Notes under the pieces: model-generated | Told to the model about the DNA's origin: nothing | Databases searched by the model: none | What the model saw: only the letters and a program-made list of their open reading frames with translations | Program-made: the position numbers and the translations under genes | Part shown: positions 1-7,151 of the stretch, piece by piece | Position numbering within the stretch: the stretch's first letter is position 1 | Layout: every line of letters starts with the position of its first letter | Assembly: GCA_031283025.1 (NCBI GenBank) | Contig: JAITCP010000015.1 | Coordinates: 1-24,528 of the forward strand | Length of the DNA stretch: 24,528 nt | Direction of reading: 5' to 3' | Source of the DNA: Spirochaetaceae bacterium | Lineage (GTDB): Bacteria > Spirochaetota > Spirochaetia > Treponematales > Breznakiellaceae

Positions 1-267
1 GTTAACGTTGCCGGCGGCATACGCATTAACGAGGTGGGAGTGGAACTGGCGCTGGCGGCGGCGCTTTATTCCGCCAGAACCGGCATATCCCTGCCGGAAA
101 AAACCGCCATTGCCGGGGAGCTTTCCCTTGCCGGAGAAGTTCTGCCGGTGCGCCGCCAAAGCGTGCGGGAAAAAACCGCCGCCGGGCTGGGCTTTTCCCT
201 TTTTACCGCCGGTTCCCTGAAAAACGCCGTTAAGGGATTGTTCGGAAACCAAAAAACTACGGAGTAG
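1..267 (+). CDS. radA: DNA repair protein RadA, C-terminal fragment
   Basis: The 3' end of a gene that begins outside the window; it reads in frame from base 1 to the TAG at 265-267. The visible 88 residues start with VNVAGGIRINEVGVELALA and continue with a GELSLAGEVLPVR segment and a late KTAAGLGF segment. These are the hallmark strings of the Lon-protease-like C-terminal domain of RadA/Sms, a RecA-like ATPase that helps process branched recombination intermediates in the cytoplasm. The ATPase core and zinc finger are upstream of the window and cannot be checked. The stop lies 6 bases before the next gene's ATG, so the two are probably cotranscribed. Lon itself shares this fold, but the short tail after the domain and the VNVAGG string favour RadA. 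Confidence 0.88.
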   Translation, partial: VNVAGGIRINEVGVELALAAALYSARTGISLPEKTAIAGELSLAGEVLPVRRQSVREKTAAGLGFSLFTAGSLKNAVKGLFGNQKTTE

Positions 268-273
268 CAAAAA

Positions 274-2484
274 ATGGAATTATTGGACACAAAAACCTAC
301 GGATATAACTTTATACCGGAAGCGTACCTCCCCGCGGGAAAGGACGAATACTGGATACGGAATCTGCAGGCAGCCGCTCTTTTGGGAGACAAGCCCCGGC
401 GGGAACTCACGGCGGAAGAAATCGCAGCATTGGAAAAAAACGGCTGCCGTTCCGGCAACTGGCAGGATGTACTGGTAGCCGATCCCTTTGATCCGGCCAT
501 GGTACAAAACGCGTCATTCTACGGGCTTGTTCGGCTTGGCCGGATTGAAAACAAACTCCTTAAGTACCACGACTTCTGCGTACCGGCAGGAATCAAAAAC
601 AGCACGATCGTTTCCTGCGACATTGGGGACGATGTTTCCTTACGGGACTGTTCCCTTGTTTCTCATTACATTATCGCTTCCCGATGCATCCTTTCACGGA
701 TAGACGAAATGGCTGCAACCGACCACGCCAAGTTCGGGAACGGAATTATCAAAGAAGGCGAAGCTGAGGATGTGCGTGTTTGGATCGACGTGATGAACGA
801 AGCAGGGGGGCGTTCCATACTCCCCTTTGCGAGTATGATCCCCGCCGACGCGTACCTCTGGGCGGCCTGGCGGGATGACACGGAACTGGCAGAAAAACTA
901 AAAACGATCACTCAGGACACTCAAGCCTTTCTTCACTGCGGGGAAGCGGAATCGCCGTCTTTACAGCGCCCGCTGTCTTTACAGCGCGGCTTTTACGGAA
1001 CCATAGGGCAGGGAACGGTGATAAAAAGCTGCCGGATCATCAAGGATACGGCGGTGGGATCAGCCGCCTATATTAAGGGGGCGAACAAGCTCAAGAATAT
1101 TTCCATTCTTTCCTGTGAAGATGAAACCGCTCAAATCGGTGAAGGGGTGGAGTTGGTCAACGGCATTGTCGGTTACGGCTGCCATGTCTTTTACGGCGCC
1201 AAAGCGGTGCGCTTTGTTCTGGGCAGCCGGTGCAGCCTGAAGTACGGGGCCCGGCTTATCCATTCGGTACTGGGGGACAATTCCACCGTTTCCTGCTGCG
1301 AGATTCTTAACAATCTGGTCTTTCCCGTTCACGAACAGCACCACAACAATTCCTTTCTTATTGCCGGTTTAATTGAAGGGATGAGCAATATCGCCGCCGG
1401 CGCAACTCTGGGGAGCAACCACAACAGCCGCGCCAATGACGGAGAAATCCGGGCGGGCCGGGGTTTCTGGCCGGGCCTTTCGGTAACGCTGAAACATTCC
1501 AGCCGCTTCGCCTCGTTCTGCCTCATCGTCAAGGGGAATTATCCTTACGAGCTTAACATTCCCCTTCCCTTTTCTTTGGTAAACAACAATGTCCACCGGA
1601 ACAGGCTGGAAGTAATGCCCGCCTATTATTGGACGCACAACCTCTATGCCCTGGAACGGAATTCATGGAAGACAATAAACCGGGACAAGCGGTTCCGCAA
1701 GGTACAGCGCATTGAAGCGGATTACCTTGCCCCCGATACGGCGGAGGAAATCATCAAGGCTTTGGAATTGATGGAAGGCTGGATGGCCGCAGCAAACGAA
1801 GACGATGCTCTTCCGGTTTCCGGCCTGGAACGGCACAAACGCAGCACGGTGATCCTTAAACCACGCCGGGCTGTCGCTGCTTACCGGGAAATGCTCTTTT
1901 TTTACGGAATGAAAACCATTGTTTGTTATTTGGAAGAACAATGCAAAACCGGACTTACTGTTAATCAATCAATGGCGATACTTGCCGGAACAAATCCTGC
2001 CGGAACAGAACCGGAAGCTGCGGAAGGCCGGGTAAAAGACTGGGTGAACCTGGGCGGACAGATAGTCCCCGCCTTCCGCCTTGACGCGTTGAGGAAAGAT
2101 ATTCGGGAAGGGAAGATCACACGCTGGGAAGAAATCCACGCCGAATATGAAGCGATGGCCGCAGCTTACGGCACAGACCGGGCCCACCACGCATGGGCGG
2201 TACTTGCGGAAACCGCCCCGGTAGGAACCGGCCATCCCCTTGCGGAACCGGAAGCCTTCAAGACAGCGCTGGAAAAGGCAGTACAGATCAGCGATTGGGT
2301 GAGAAAACAGGTAAGCATCAGCAGGGAAAAAGACTTTCACGATCCTTTCCGGGGCATCACCTACCGGAACAAAGCAGAAATGGATCAGGTCGCCGGAAAG
2401 GTGAAAGACAATCCCTTTATTCATCTGGCGGAGGAAAACCACCGCCGTTTTGCAAAACAGGCAGGAGCGCTTTTAAGAAATTGA
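274..2484 (+). CDS. DUF4954 family protein with parallel beta-helix core
   Basis: A 736-residue protein of unknown function. Near the N-terminus (residues about 46-82) it reads LTAEEIAALEKNGC, then WQDVLVADPFDP and FYGLVRLG, which I recognise as the signature opening of DUF4954, a family known from Bacteroidetes and spirochaetes. Residues about 230-470 contain many short I/V-G-x-x-x turns (IGQGTVIKS, IGEGVEL, VLGSRCSLKYGARL, VLGDNSTVS), typical of a left-handed parallel beta-helix such as in sugar nucleotidyl- and acyltransferases. A sugar-nucleotide or acyl-transfer role is therefore possible but is inference. No signal peptide. The ATG follows GGAG at 261-264 with 9-base spacing, inside the end of radA. 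Residues 229-238 hold a small duplication (SLQRPL, SLQRGF) from an 18-base DNA repeat. A hairpin repeat follows the stop immediately. Confidence 0.82.
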   Translation: MELLDTKTYGYNFIPEAYLPAGKDEYWIRNLQAAALLGDKPRRELTAEEIAALEKNGCRSGNWQDVLVADPFDPAMVQNASFYGLVRLGRIENKLLKYHDFCVPAGIKNSTIVSCDIGDDVSLRDCSLVSHYIIASRCILSRIDEMAATDHAKFGNGIIKEGEAEDVRVWIDVMNEAGGRSILPFASMIPADAYLWAAWRDDTELAEKLKTITQDTQAFLHCGEAESPSLQRPLSLQRGFYGTIGQGTVIKSCRIIKDTAVGSAAYIKGANKLKNISILSCEDETAQIGEGVELVNGIVGYGCHVFYGAKAVRFVLGSRCSLKYGARLIHSVLGDNSTVSCCEILNNLVFPVHEQHHNNSFLIAGLIEGMSNIAAGATLGSNHNSRANDGEIRAGRGFWPGLSVTLKHSSRFASFCLIVKGNYPYELNIPLPFSLVNNNVHRNRLEVMPAYYWTHNLYALERNSWKTINRDKRFRKVQRIEADYLAPDTAEEIIKALELMEGWMAAANEDDALPVSGLERHKRSTVILKPRRAVAAYREMLFFYGMKTIVCYLEEQCKTGLTVNQSMAILAGTNPAGTEPEAAEGRVKDWVNLGGQIVPAFRLDALRKDIREGKITRWEEIHAEYEAMAAAYGTDRAHHAWAVLAETAPVGTGHPLAEPEAFKTALEKAVQISDWVRKQVSISREKDFHDPFRGITYRNKAEMDQVAGKVKDNPFIHLAEENHRRFAKQAGALLRN
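957..987 (+). repeat. 18-base in-frame tandem duplication in the DUF4954 gene
   Basis: The 13-base string GTCTTTACAGCGC occurs at 957-969 and again at 975-987, a period of 18 bases (six codons). It encodes SLQRPL followed by SLQRGF, just before the first clear beta-helix turn. Confidence 0.75.
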
Positions 2485-2519
2485 GGGAACCTCTAAAAAC
2501 CAAAAAATTTTAGGTTCCC
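2485..2519. repeat. Hairpin repeat A (CTCTAAA stem), probable bidirectional terminator
   Basis: The left arm GGGAACCTCTAAAA at 2485-2498 pairs with TTTTAGGTTCCC at 2508-2519 (two bases missing on the right). It starts at the base after the DUF4954 stop and lies between two convergent genes, so it could end transcripts from both sides. The left arm recurs, with at most minor changes, in the hairpins near 14450, 24430 and 24515, so this is a member of a dispersed repeat and not only a terminator. Confidence 0.75.
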
Positions 2520-2536
2520 ATTGGGGAGTTTTTCCG

Positions 2537-3328
2537 TTAAAATCCCTTCTCACTTAATCCGTTTACAATATTTCTATATATATCCGGTATATTAATTCCG
2601 GATATTTTTTTCATCTTAAAATCAAGGATTTCCCCGTGGGATATTCCCCCTTTTATCATCATATTATTATTACCCCATTTTGCGGAATACTCGCTTACAA
2701 AACCGTCATTGTCCCCGCTTGCTTTTTTTATTTTCCGGTGGCTGTTAAAAAACAGTATGTCATCAAAAGAATTTTTCATTACGGTATAAAAATTTTGATA
2801 ATATACCTTTTCGTCCATCAATACATTCTTATTAAATGTATTCATGTAATCCGTTGTTAATTGGTAGTTTACATTAAACAAATCCGGATTTTTGTCTCCG
2901 TATAATTTTCCAAACAGCATAATCGCTTTTTTTGCAATCCATGTATGAACAATTTTCCGTTTATAGATCATGTCCGCCAATTCCGCGCCATGATGCGGCG
3001 TTGCTATGGTAGTCAAACTTGCTACTTTGCTGCCATAATCATACTTCCAAATAAAATAACGGGAATCCAGTCCGCCTTTGGAATGGGCGATTATGTTTAC
3101 CTTATCACTGTTTGTTTCATACAATACGTTATCAATCGTTGTTTTTAACAATTTTGCGTTTGATTCATAATCGCCCCACGAGTCTGTATTCCCCAAAAAT
3201 ACCCTTGCCCCGGCTTCCCGTAATGTTTCAGGAATCTTGCCCCAATATTTAATAATGCTTGGCCTGTCATGGGCTATGATTCCATGCACCAGGACAATGG
3301 GGTATTTTAAGGATATGTTTCCGGACAT
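2537..3328 (-). CDS. Lipase-like alpha/beta hydrolase
   Basis: A 263-residue protein with the layout of bacterial triacylglycerol lipases/esterases. YPIVLVHGI (residues 9-17) gives the oxyanion-hole strand with the HG pair. AHSKGGLDSRY (81-91) is the nucleophile elbow, with Ser83 as nucleophile and Ala in place of the usual first Gly. DGFVSEYSAKWG supplies the probable acid (Asp208), and GISHGEILD the probable catalytic His (about 231). All three catalytic residues are in order, so the enzyme looks intact; the natural ester substrate cannot be told. No signal peptide or transmembrane segment is seen, which is unusual for a lipase and suggests a cytoplasmic site or non-classical export. Its start is only 18 bases after the stop of the lipoprotein gene upstream, so the two are probably one operon. 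The region is richer in A/T than the surrounding genes. Confidence 0.8.
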   Translation of the reverse strand: MSGNISLKYPIVLVHGIIAHDRPSIIKYWGKIPETLREAGARVFLGNTDSWGDYESNAKLLKTTIDNVLYETNSDKVNIIAHSKGGLDSRYFIWKYDYGSKVASLTTIATPHHGAELADMIYKRKIVHTWIAKKAIMLFGKLYGDKNPDLFNVNYQLTTDYMNTFNKNVLMDEKVYYQNFYTVMKNSFDDILFFNSHRKIKKASGDNDGFVSEYSAKWGNNNMMIKGGISHGEILDFKMKKISGINIPDIYRNIVNGLSEKGF

Positions 3329-3346
3329 TACCGTATTCCCTGCATA

Positions 3347-4258
3347 TCACTGCTTAACCTTCACCGAACGTACAAAATTGATTATCGGCAGCGGCGTTTG
3401 TTTAAATCCGCTTTTACAAGCATCTCTCCAAATCAATCCCTGCACATCAATAGCGGCGATTTCCGGAGACGTGAAATCGGAACGGTACACTCTGTTGAAT
3501 ACGGCAAAATTATCAGGCCTTACTTTCGTATCAAATCCCAAAATTTTTTGCGATCTTTTCTGATATTCAACTTCTACGTCAAACTGAAAATAGCCCGGTT
3601 CAATATCATGAACAAATACATTGCCAAACTGAAAACCAAATCTTAATCTTCCATTGCGTGTCTTCAAAAATTTTACCTTAAAATTTTTAATGTTTTTTGG
3701 ATCAAGCTCAAACCGCTCGGCGGCATATTGCTGCATATATTTTTTTACATGGTTCTGGGCTTTTGAATGTGACAATTCGGAGACAGCGACGGTTGAATCC
3801 ATTTGGTAACTTTGACCATCCGCTTCAAAAGTAAGGGCTACATCAAATTCAAAAAGAGAAGCCATATTATTACCATAGACGGTGTAGCCATCATGTACCT
3901 GGGTAAATTCGAGTACCGATCTGTAGTGCTGAACCTCATTTTCTATTACGGCAAAACTGTTTCCATGCAGCAGATACGGGCTTACATCGAACGGTACTCC
4001 GGCAAGTGTTGAAGTCCTTCGGGTAAGGCGGTCTTCCGCCGGGTTGGTGAAGGGAATGTTGCCGCCTTTGCTGAATTGCATGGCTCTTTCTTGGGCCAAT
4101 GCTTTGGCCCTTAACGGTTCTGTTATCGCATCCGTTATCTCCCCTACCGCATCCGATATTTCAAAAACAACTTGTAATAATTCACACCCTAGAAGCATAT
4201 AAACCATGCACACAAGCGGCAGCAGTCTTTTCAAACAAACAGTCAAAATCTTTTTCAC
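3347..4258 (-). CDS. Hypothetical lipoprotein
   Basis: I place the start at GTG 4258, giving 303 residues, because a GGAGG ribosome binding site (plus-strand CCTCC at 4265-4269) sits 6 bases before it and the protein then opens with a textbook lipoprotein signal. That signal is KK near the start, a hydrophobic core, and LLGC with Cys25 as the lipidation site. An upstream in-frame extension to 4390 exists but has no ribosome binding site and would bury the signal peptide. The mature part begins with a helical stretch (residues about 30-65), followed by a mainly beta-type region with many aromatics (FGFQFGNVFVHDI, GYFQFDVEVEY). I recognise no domain. It is 18 bases upstream of the lipase-like gene and probably cotranscribed with it, so a role in surface or periplasmic lipid handling is possible but unproven. 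Confidence 0.7.
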   Translation of the reverse strand: MKKILTVCLKRLLPLVCMVYMLLGCELLQVVFEISDAVGEITDAITEPLRAKALAQERAMQFSKGGNIPFTNPAEDRLTRRTSTLAGVPFDVSPYLLHGNSFAVIENEVQHYRSVLEFTQVHDGYTVYGNNMASLFEFDVALTFEADGQSYQMDSTVAVSELSHSKAQNHVKKYMQQYAAERFELDPKNIKNFKVKFLKTRNGRLRFGFQFGNVFVHDIEPGYFQFDVEVEYQKRSQKILGFDTKVRPDNFAVFNRVYRSDFTSPEIAAIDVQGLIWRDACKSGFKQTPLPIINFVRSVKVKQ

Positions 4259-4568
4259 ATCAAACCTCCATAATCGGATAACGAATAACATAAATAAAAA
4301 AAACACAATCTCGCTCCGTTCGTCAAAAATACGCGGTAAAGGCCGGTGCGCCGGCAGCACATCCATTCCGCGTGGGGCAAGCGCAACCATCCGGTTACGG
4401 GGATCATCCTGTTTCGCTGTCTTAGGCGCTCTTAGTTGTTCAAAAACTGAAGTTTCCGAACAACTCTATTAAACCCATAGCTGCCTTCATCCTGGGATCC
4501 ATCCGGATACCTCAAAGAACCATTGCAACGCCGCCAACTTGACATTTAGAAACTCTTTATGATACCCA
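4259..4568. other. 310-base gene-free region with hairpin repeat B
   Basis: This lies between two minus-strand lipoprotein genes. It holds the GGAGG ribosome binding site of the downstream gene (4265-4269), a GC-rich hairpin GCCGG-TGCG-CCGGC at about 4342-4355, and hairpin repeat B (4434-4465). The rest shows no coding potential that I trust. The reading frame running upstream from the lipoprotein start through 4390 lacks a start signal. Confidence 0.55.
4434..4465. repeat. Hairpin repeat B (TTGTTC stem, CTTCAG core)
   Basis: Outer arms AGTTGTTC (4434-4441) and GAACAACT (4458-4465) are perfect complements. Inside them is AAACTGAAGTTT, which on the minus strand reads AAACTTCAGTTT, the same core as the hairpins at 5415-5445 and 24419-24448, although their outer stems are different. 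Confidence 0.75.
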
Positions 4569-5132
4569 CTATTGAATAGCTGCAAATGCCGCATTATCCT
4601 GGATGTTTTTAAACAAGGTAAGAAATTGTACTTCGGATAATGAATTCAAATACTCCACTGTATTATTCAGTTCTGTTTCAGATAATGCGTTTAATTCATC
4701 CATTATGGAAACCGCGTTCGTTTGTGGTAAGGCGTTATAAGTTTCCATAAAAGAAATTTTTTCCGCTTCGGGCACAGCTTGTACCTTTTGGGCTAACGTA
4801 TCAATCTGTGTTTCAGGCAAAGCGTTAAAATTTTCCATATAGGAAGATTGTCCGATTTGATCTGACAAAACATATGTTTGGTTATCGGATGCAGCACCCC
4901 CTTTAGCCAATCCTGATGTTGGATCTGCGGGCTCCGCCTCTGCATACCTTATAACTGCGCCAATTACACCCAAAACAATGGCCCCAATCAGAATTAAGTC
5001 AAATCCTAGTGCAAACCTGGCAAACGGTCCATAAAAGTCATAACCCTGCCCCAATATAATACACCCGGTAAGTGAATTGGCGACCATTACCACAATAAGA
5101 ACCATGGCAACTGTTTTCAATACATTTTTCAT
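4569..5132 (-). CDS. Small lipoprotein with 15-residue tandem repeats
   Basis: A 187-residue protein starting at ATG 5132, chosen because AAGGAG (plus-strand CTCCTT at 5139-5144) stands 6 bases upstream and the product opens with a lipoprotein signal: MKNVLK, a hydrophobic run, then LTGC with Cys24. A second hydrophobic segment (about residues 38-58) follows. The C-terminal half is a run of five 15-residue units that begin NALPE, QAVPE, NALPQ, NALSE and NSLSE, with a degenerate sixth before them; each unit ends in a hydrophobic pattern such as SFMETY or TVEYL. This looks like a repeated amphipathic helix, possibly a protein-binding rod. I recognise no named family. Longer upstream starts (to 5210) have no ribosome binding site and would bury the signal sequence. 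The gene stands alone, with hairpin B downstream. Confidence 0.75.
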   Translation of the reverse strand: MKNVLKTVAMVLIVVMVANSLTGCIILGQGYDFYGPFARFALGFDLILIGAIVLGVIGAVIRYAEAEPADPTSGLAKGGAASDNQTYVLSDQIGQSSYMENFNALPETQIDTLAQKVQAVPEAEKISFMETYNALPQTNAVSIMDELNALSETELNNTVEYLNSLSEVQFLTLFKNIQDNAAFAAIQ

Positions 5133-5285
5133 AACAAACTCCTTGTTTTTACCCTGCCTCCGCCTGCAAAGCCGACGGCGCGGGTAACTGCAATACGTTG
5201 CCCTTCCCACAATGTGGAAAAGTATTAATAGCCAACGGCTATGTACCTATAGAAGAATTCTAAATGTGAAGGATCAGATTTGTAT

Positions 5286-5414
5286 ATATGCCGAAAGGCA
5301 TATTTTGCAAAAATAGGCGGGAAATTCCCTATGCCGATCGGCATATTTTTCAAAAAAATAGGGATATTCCCCTATGCCGAATGGTATAGGCATCAAAAAT
5401 GCAAGAAATTCGAG
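5286..5414. repeat. Three tandem 43-base units, each with a central palindrome
   Basis: Palindromes ATATGCCGAAAGGCATAT (5286-5303), TATGCCGATCGGCATA (5330-5345, perfect) and CCTATGCCGAATGGTATAGG (5371-5390, one G-T pair) have centres exactly 43 bases apart. Units 1 and 2 are also similar outside the palindrome (an A-rich stretch, then AAATTCC or ATATTCC); unit 3 is more diverged. The spacing is close to four helical turns, so all palindromes would face the same side of the DNA, as in an operator array. The units could alternatively be RNA hairpins. Confidence 0.75.
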
Positions 5415-5445
5415 GCTTTTCCAAAACTTCAGTTTTTGGAAAAGC
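5415..5445. repeat. Hairpin repeat C (TTTTCCAAA stem, CTTCAG core)
   Basis: GCTTTTCCAAAACT pairs with AGTTTTTGGAAAAGC with a single one-base bulge; the core reads AAAACTTCAGTTTTT. It adjoins the 43-base tandem units and is paired with hairpin D 42 bases further on. Confidence 0.75.
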
Positions 5446-5487
5446 TACCTTTGTTTAAAACCGGCCTTTTGGACAGTTTTTCTTAAG

Positions 5488-5520
5488 CTGTTTCCAAAAA
5501 AACCTGAGTTTTGGAAATAG
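5488..5520. repeat. Hairpin repeat D (TTTCCAAA stem)
   Basis: CTGTTTCCAAAA (5488-5499) pairs with TTTTGGAAATAG (5509-5520), with one G-T pair. The loop region AAACCTGAG resembles the CTTCAG core read in the opposite orientation. The stem is nearly that of hairpin C, so C and D look like an inverted pair. Confidence 0.65.
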
Positions 5521-5632
5521 TTCATTCCCTCAAAAAATACTTTCAAAAAGATTCTCACAAAGGAATCATGGAGAAATGAACCTCCGCAGGGCAGGGTGGT
5601 ATTTGCGGCGTTTTGTGGTACAATAAAATGGT

Positions 5633-7138
5633 ATGAAACAGAATGGGCTGGTACCCCTTGCCCGGCTTGGATCTTCTCTGTCCCTCTTTGGCATTTTGCT
5701 GTGTATGCACATGAGTTTTACGCTGGCCCATTTTTTACCCCCCGGTTCCAAAGATGCTATGTATGCGGTGTATATCTTCTATTTTTTGGGTATTGCCGTG
5801 GGGGCGGTTCTGTGCCCCTTGTTCCTGCCTCTGCCCGCCGGGAAGAAAAAACATCCGGTAATGGGTATATGCTTTATCAGCTTTCTGATTGTCCTTGAAT
5901 TTACGCTGCGTTCTCTGGGCTTCCGTGCATGGCTTGGCTCCGCGGCAATCAGGGGTGTTATGGCAATTCCTGAGGGAATATTGACCACCACGTGCTACGG
6001 GCTGTTCTATCTGACATGGTTGAGGCAGCCGGCGGCAAGCGATCGGGTAAACCGTACAGGAAGATTTTGTTCGCTGGTCTTGGGCGCGGCCCTGCTCTGC
6101 TCCGTCCTTGCCAGTTATTATTCCATACCGCTTATGGAAGCAAGCCTTGCGGCTTTAGACCCGCTGAAAGGAGCGGTGTTTGTATTCAATTTTATCAAAT
6201 GGAGCATGATCATTTTGGCTGGGGTGTCCGCGGCGGCAAGCGTGTTTCTGATACAGAATGTGGCGGACGCTTCCGCACCGGCAGGCGGCAGCATATCCGG
6301 CGGAGATATGCCCGAAAACAATGCACTGGCCGCTAAAACTGACTGGCCGGTGATTCTCCGGCTGATCGGCTTTGCATCGGTGTTTACCATTCTGAACGGG
6401 GTTATGGATATGCGAGCGCTACCGCTGTATACCGATAATGTAATATACTACCCTAATTATTTGATGGTTGCGGCAGTGGTTCCCGTTTTGGGATTTTTGG
6501 CAGGGCGCTCAATAAGCCTCTTCATCCGCCGGTTTCTGCTTCCGGCAATCATTTTGTCTATATTGTTCTCCTGTCTGCCTTTGTTTGAGGATTATCCGCA
6601 GATCAATGTGATTATGAGTACCCTGATTGCCATTGCCCATTATACGGCATGGGTGGTTTTTACCACCGCCATTGTGGAATTGTATGCCGGCGGATTTTGG
6701 TATTACGGAATAGCGACAGTGATTTTTTTCAGTGTTGTTTTTGCTTTCCTTGCCCCGATAATCGGTCCGTTTATGCCTAACGGTACGGAATACCGTGTAC
6801 TGTTCATAGTAATAGCCACCGTGTTGTTTATGCTTCTGTCTTTCAGGTGGTTACTATTCCCCAAACAGCGGCCATCTATACCGGCGGAAAAGCAGCAAGA
6901 GCCGTTTCCTGAAACATCCAACCTGGAGGATATTTTCCGGGAGCACGAGCTTTCACAACGGGAAATTGAAGTTGCCAATTTACTGATAAAGGAAGGGCTT
7001 GGAAAACAAGAAATCGGAGATCATCTGAATATTGCCCCGGGGACTGCCAAGATTCACATCAGTAAAATTTATCAGAAATTCAAGGTTACTAACCGCGCTG
7101 AATTTATGGCGCTGTTTGTTAAGGGCGAGAAAATTTGA
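5633..7138 (+). CDS. LuxR-type regulator with polytopic membrane domain
   Basis: A 501-residue one-component regulator. Residues about 10-415 form roughly ten to twelve hydrophobic segments with short loops, resembling a transporter-like (MFS-type) membrane domain. After a short polar linker, residues 440-501 are a GerE/LuxR DNA-binding domain: LSQREIEVANLL, then KQEIGDHLNIAPGTAKIHI and the closing helix SKIYQKF. It probably senses a ligand or state at the membrane and controls nearby genes. Its stop is 13 bases before the permease gene's GTG, so it appears to be the first gene of the peptide-importer operon. No good ribosome binding site precedes ATG 5633. A TACAAT box ends 8 bases before it, which would give a very short or absent leader; a later in-frame ATG (residue 25 or 27) is possible. 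Confidence 0.85.
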   Translation: MKQNGLVPLARLGSSLSLFGILLCMHMSFTLAHFLPPGSKDAMYAVYIFYFLGIAVGAVLCPLFLPLPAGKKKHPVMGICFISFLIVLEFTLRSLGFRAWLGSAAIRGVMAIPEGILTTTCYGLFYLTWLRQPAASDRVNRTGRFCSLVLGAALLCSVLASYYSIPLMEASLAALDPLKGAVFVFNFIKWSMIILAGVSAAASVFLIQNVADASAPAGGSISGGDMPENNALAAKTDWPVILRLIGFASVFTILNGVMDMRALPLYTDNVIYYPNYLMVAAVVPVLGFLAGRSISLFIRRFLLPAIILSILFSCLPLFEDYPQINVIMSTLIAIAHYTAWVVFTTAIVELYAGGFWYYGIATVIFFSVVFAFLAPIIGPFMPNGTEYRVLFIVIATVLFMLLSFRWLLFPKQRPSIPAEKQQEPFPETSNLEDIFREHELSQREIEVANLLIKEGLGKQEIGDHLNIAPGTAKIHISKIYQKFKVTNRAEFMALFVKGEKI

Positions 7139-7151
7139 CCTTGGAGTTGTA

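Larger units (their letters stand above)
5133..5632. other. 500-base divergent gene-free region with repeats
   Basis: This separates the minus-strand repeat lipoprotein from the plus-strand LuxR-type regulator. From left to right it holds the lipoprotein leader with AAGGAG, a small inverted repeat AGCC-AAC-GGCT near 5231, three 43-base tandem units centred on palindromes (5286-5414), and two hairpin repeats (5415-5445 and 5488-5520). A TACAAT box (5619-5624) sits 8 bases before the regulator ATG. A 68-codon frame at 5280-5486 runs through the repeats, but I consider it non-coding. Confidence 0.65.

Noticed and set aside
1969..2442. 157-codon minus-strand frame opposite the DUF4954 gene
   Set aside because: It is antisense to a conserved family; composition is typical of a shadow frame.
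4259..4390. N-terminal extension of the hypothetical lipoprotein gene
   Set aside because: It lacks a ribosome binding site and would place 44 residues before a perfect lipoprotein signal that has GGAGG and GTG at 4258.
5286..5414. CRISPR-like array
   Set aside because: Only three units, the similarity includes the would-be spacers, the palindromes vary, and no cas gene is near.
5280..5486. 68-codon plus-strand frame through the 43-base repeats
   Set aside because: No ribosome binding site; it is made largely of the palindromic units, whose 43-base period is not a multiple of three, and it ends inside hairpin repeat sequence.
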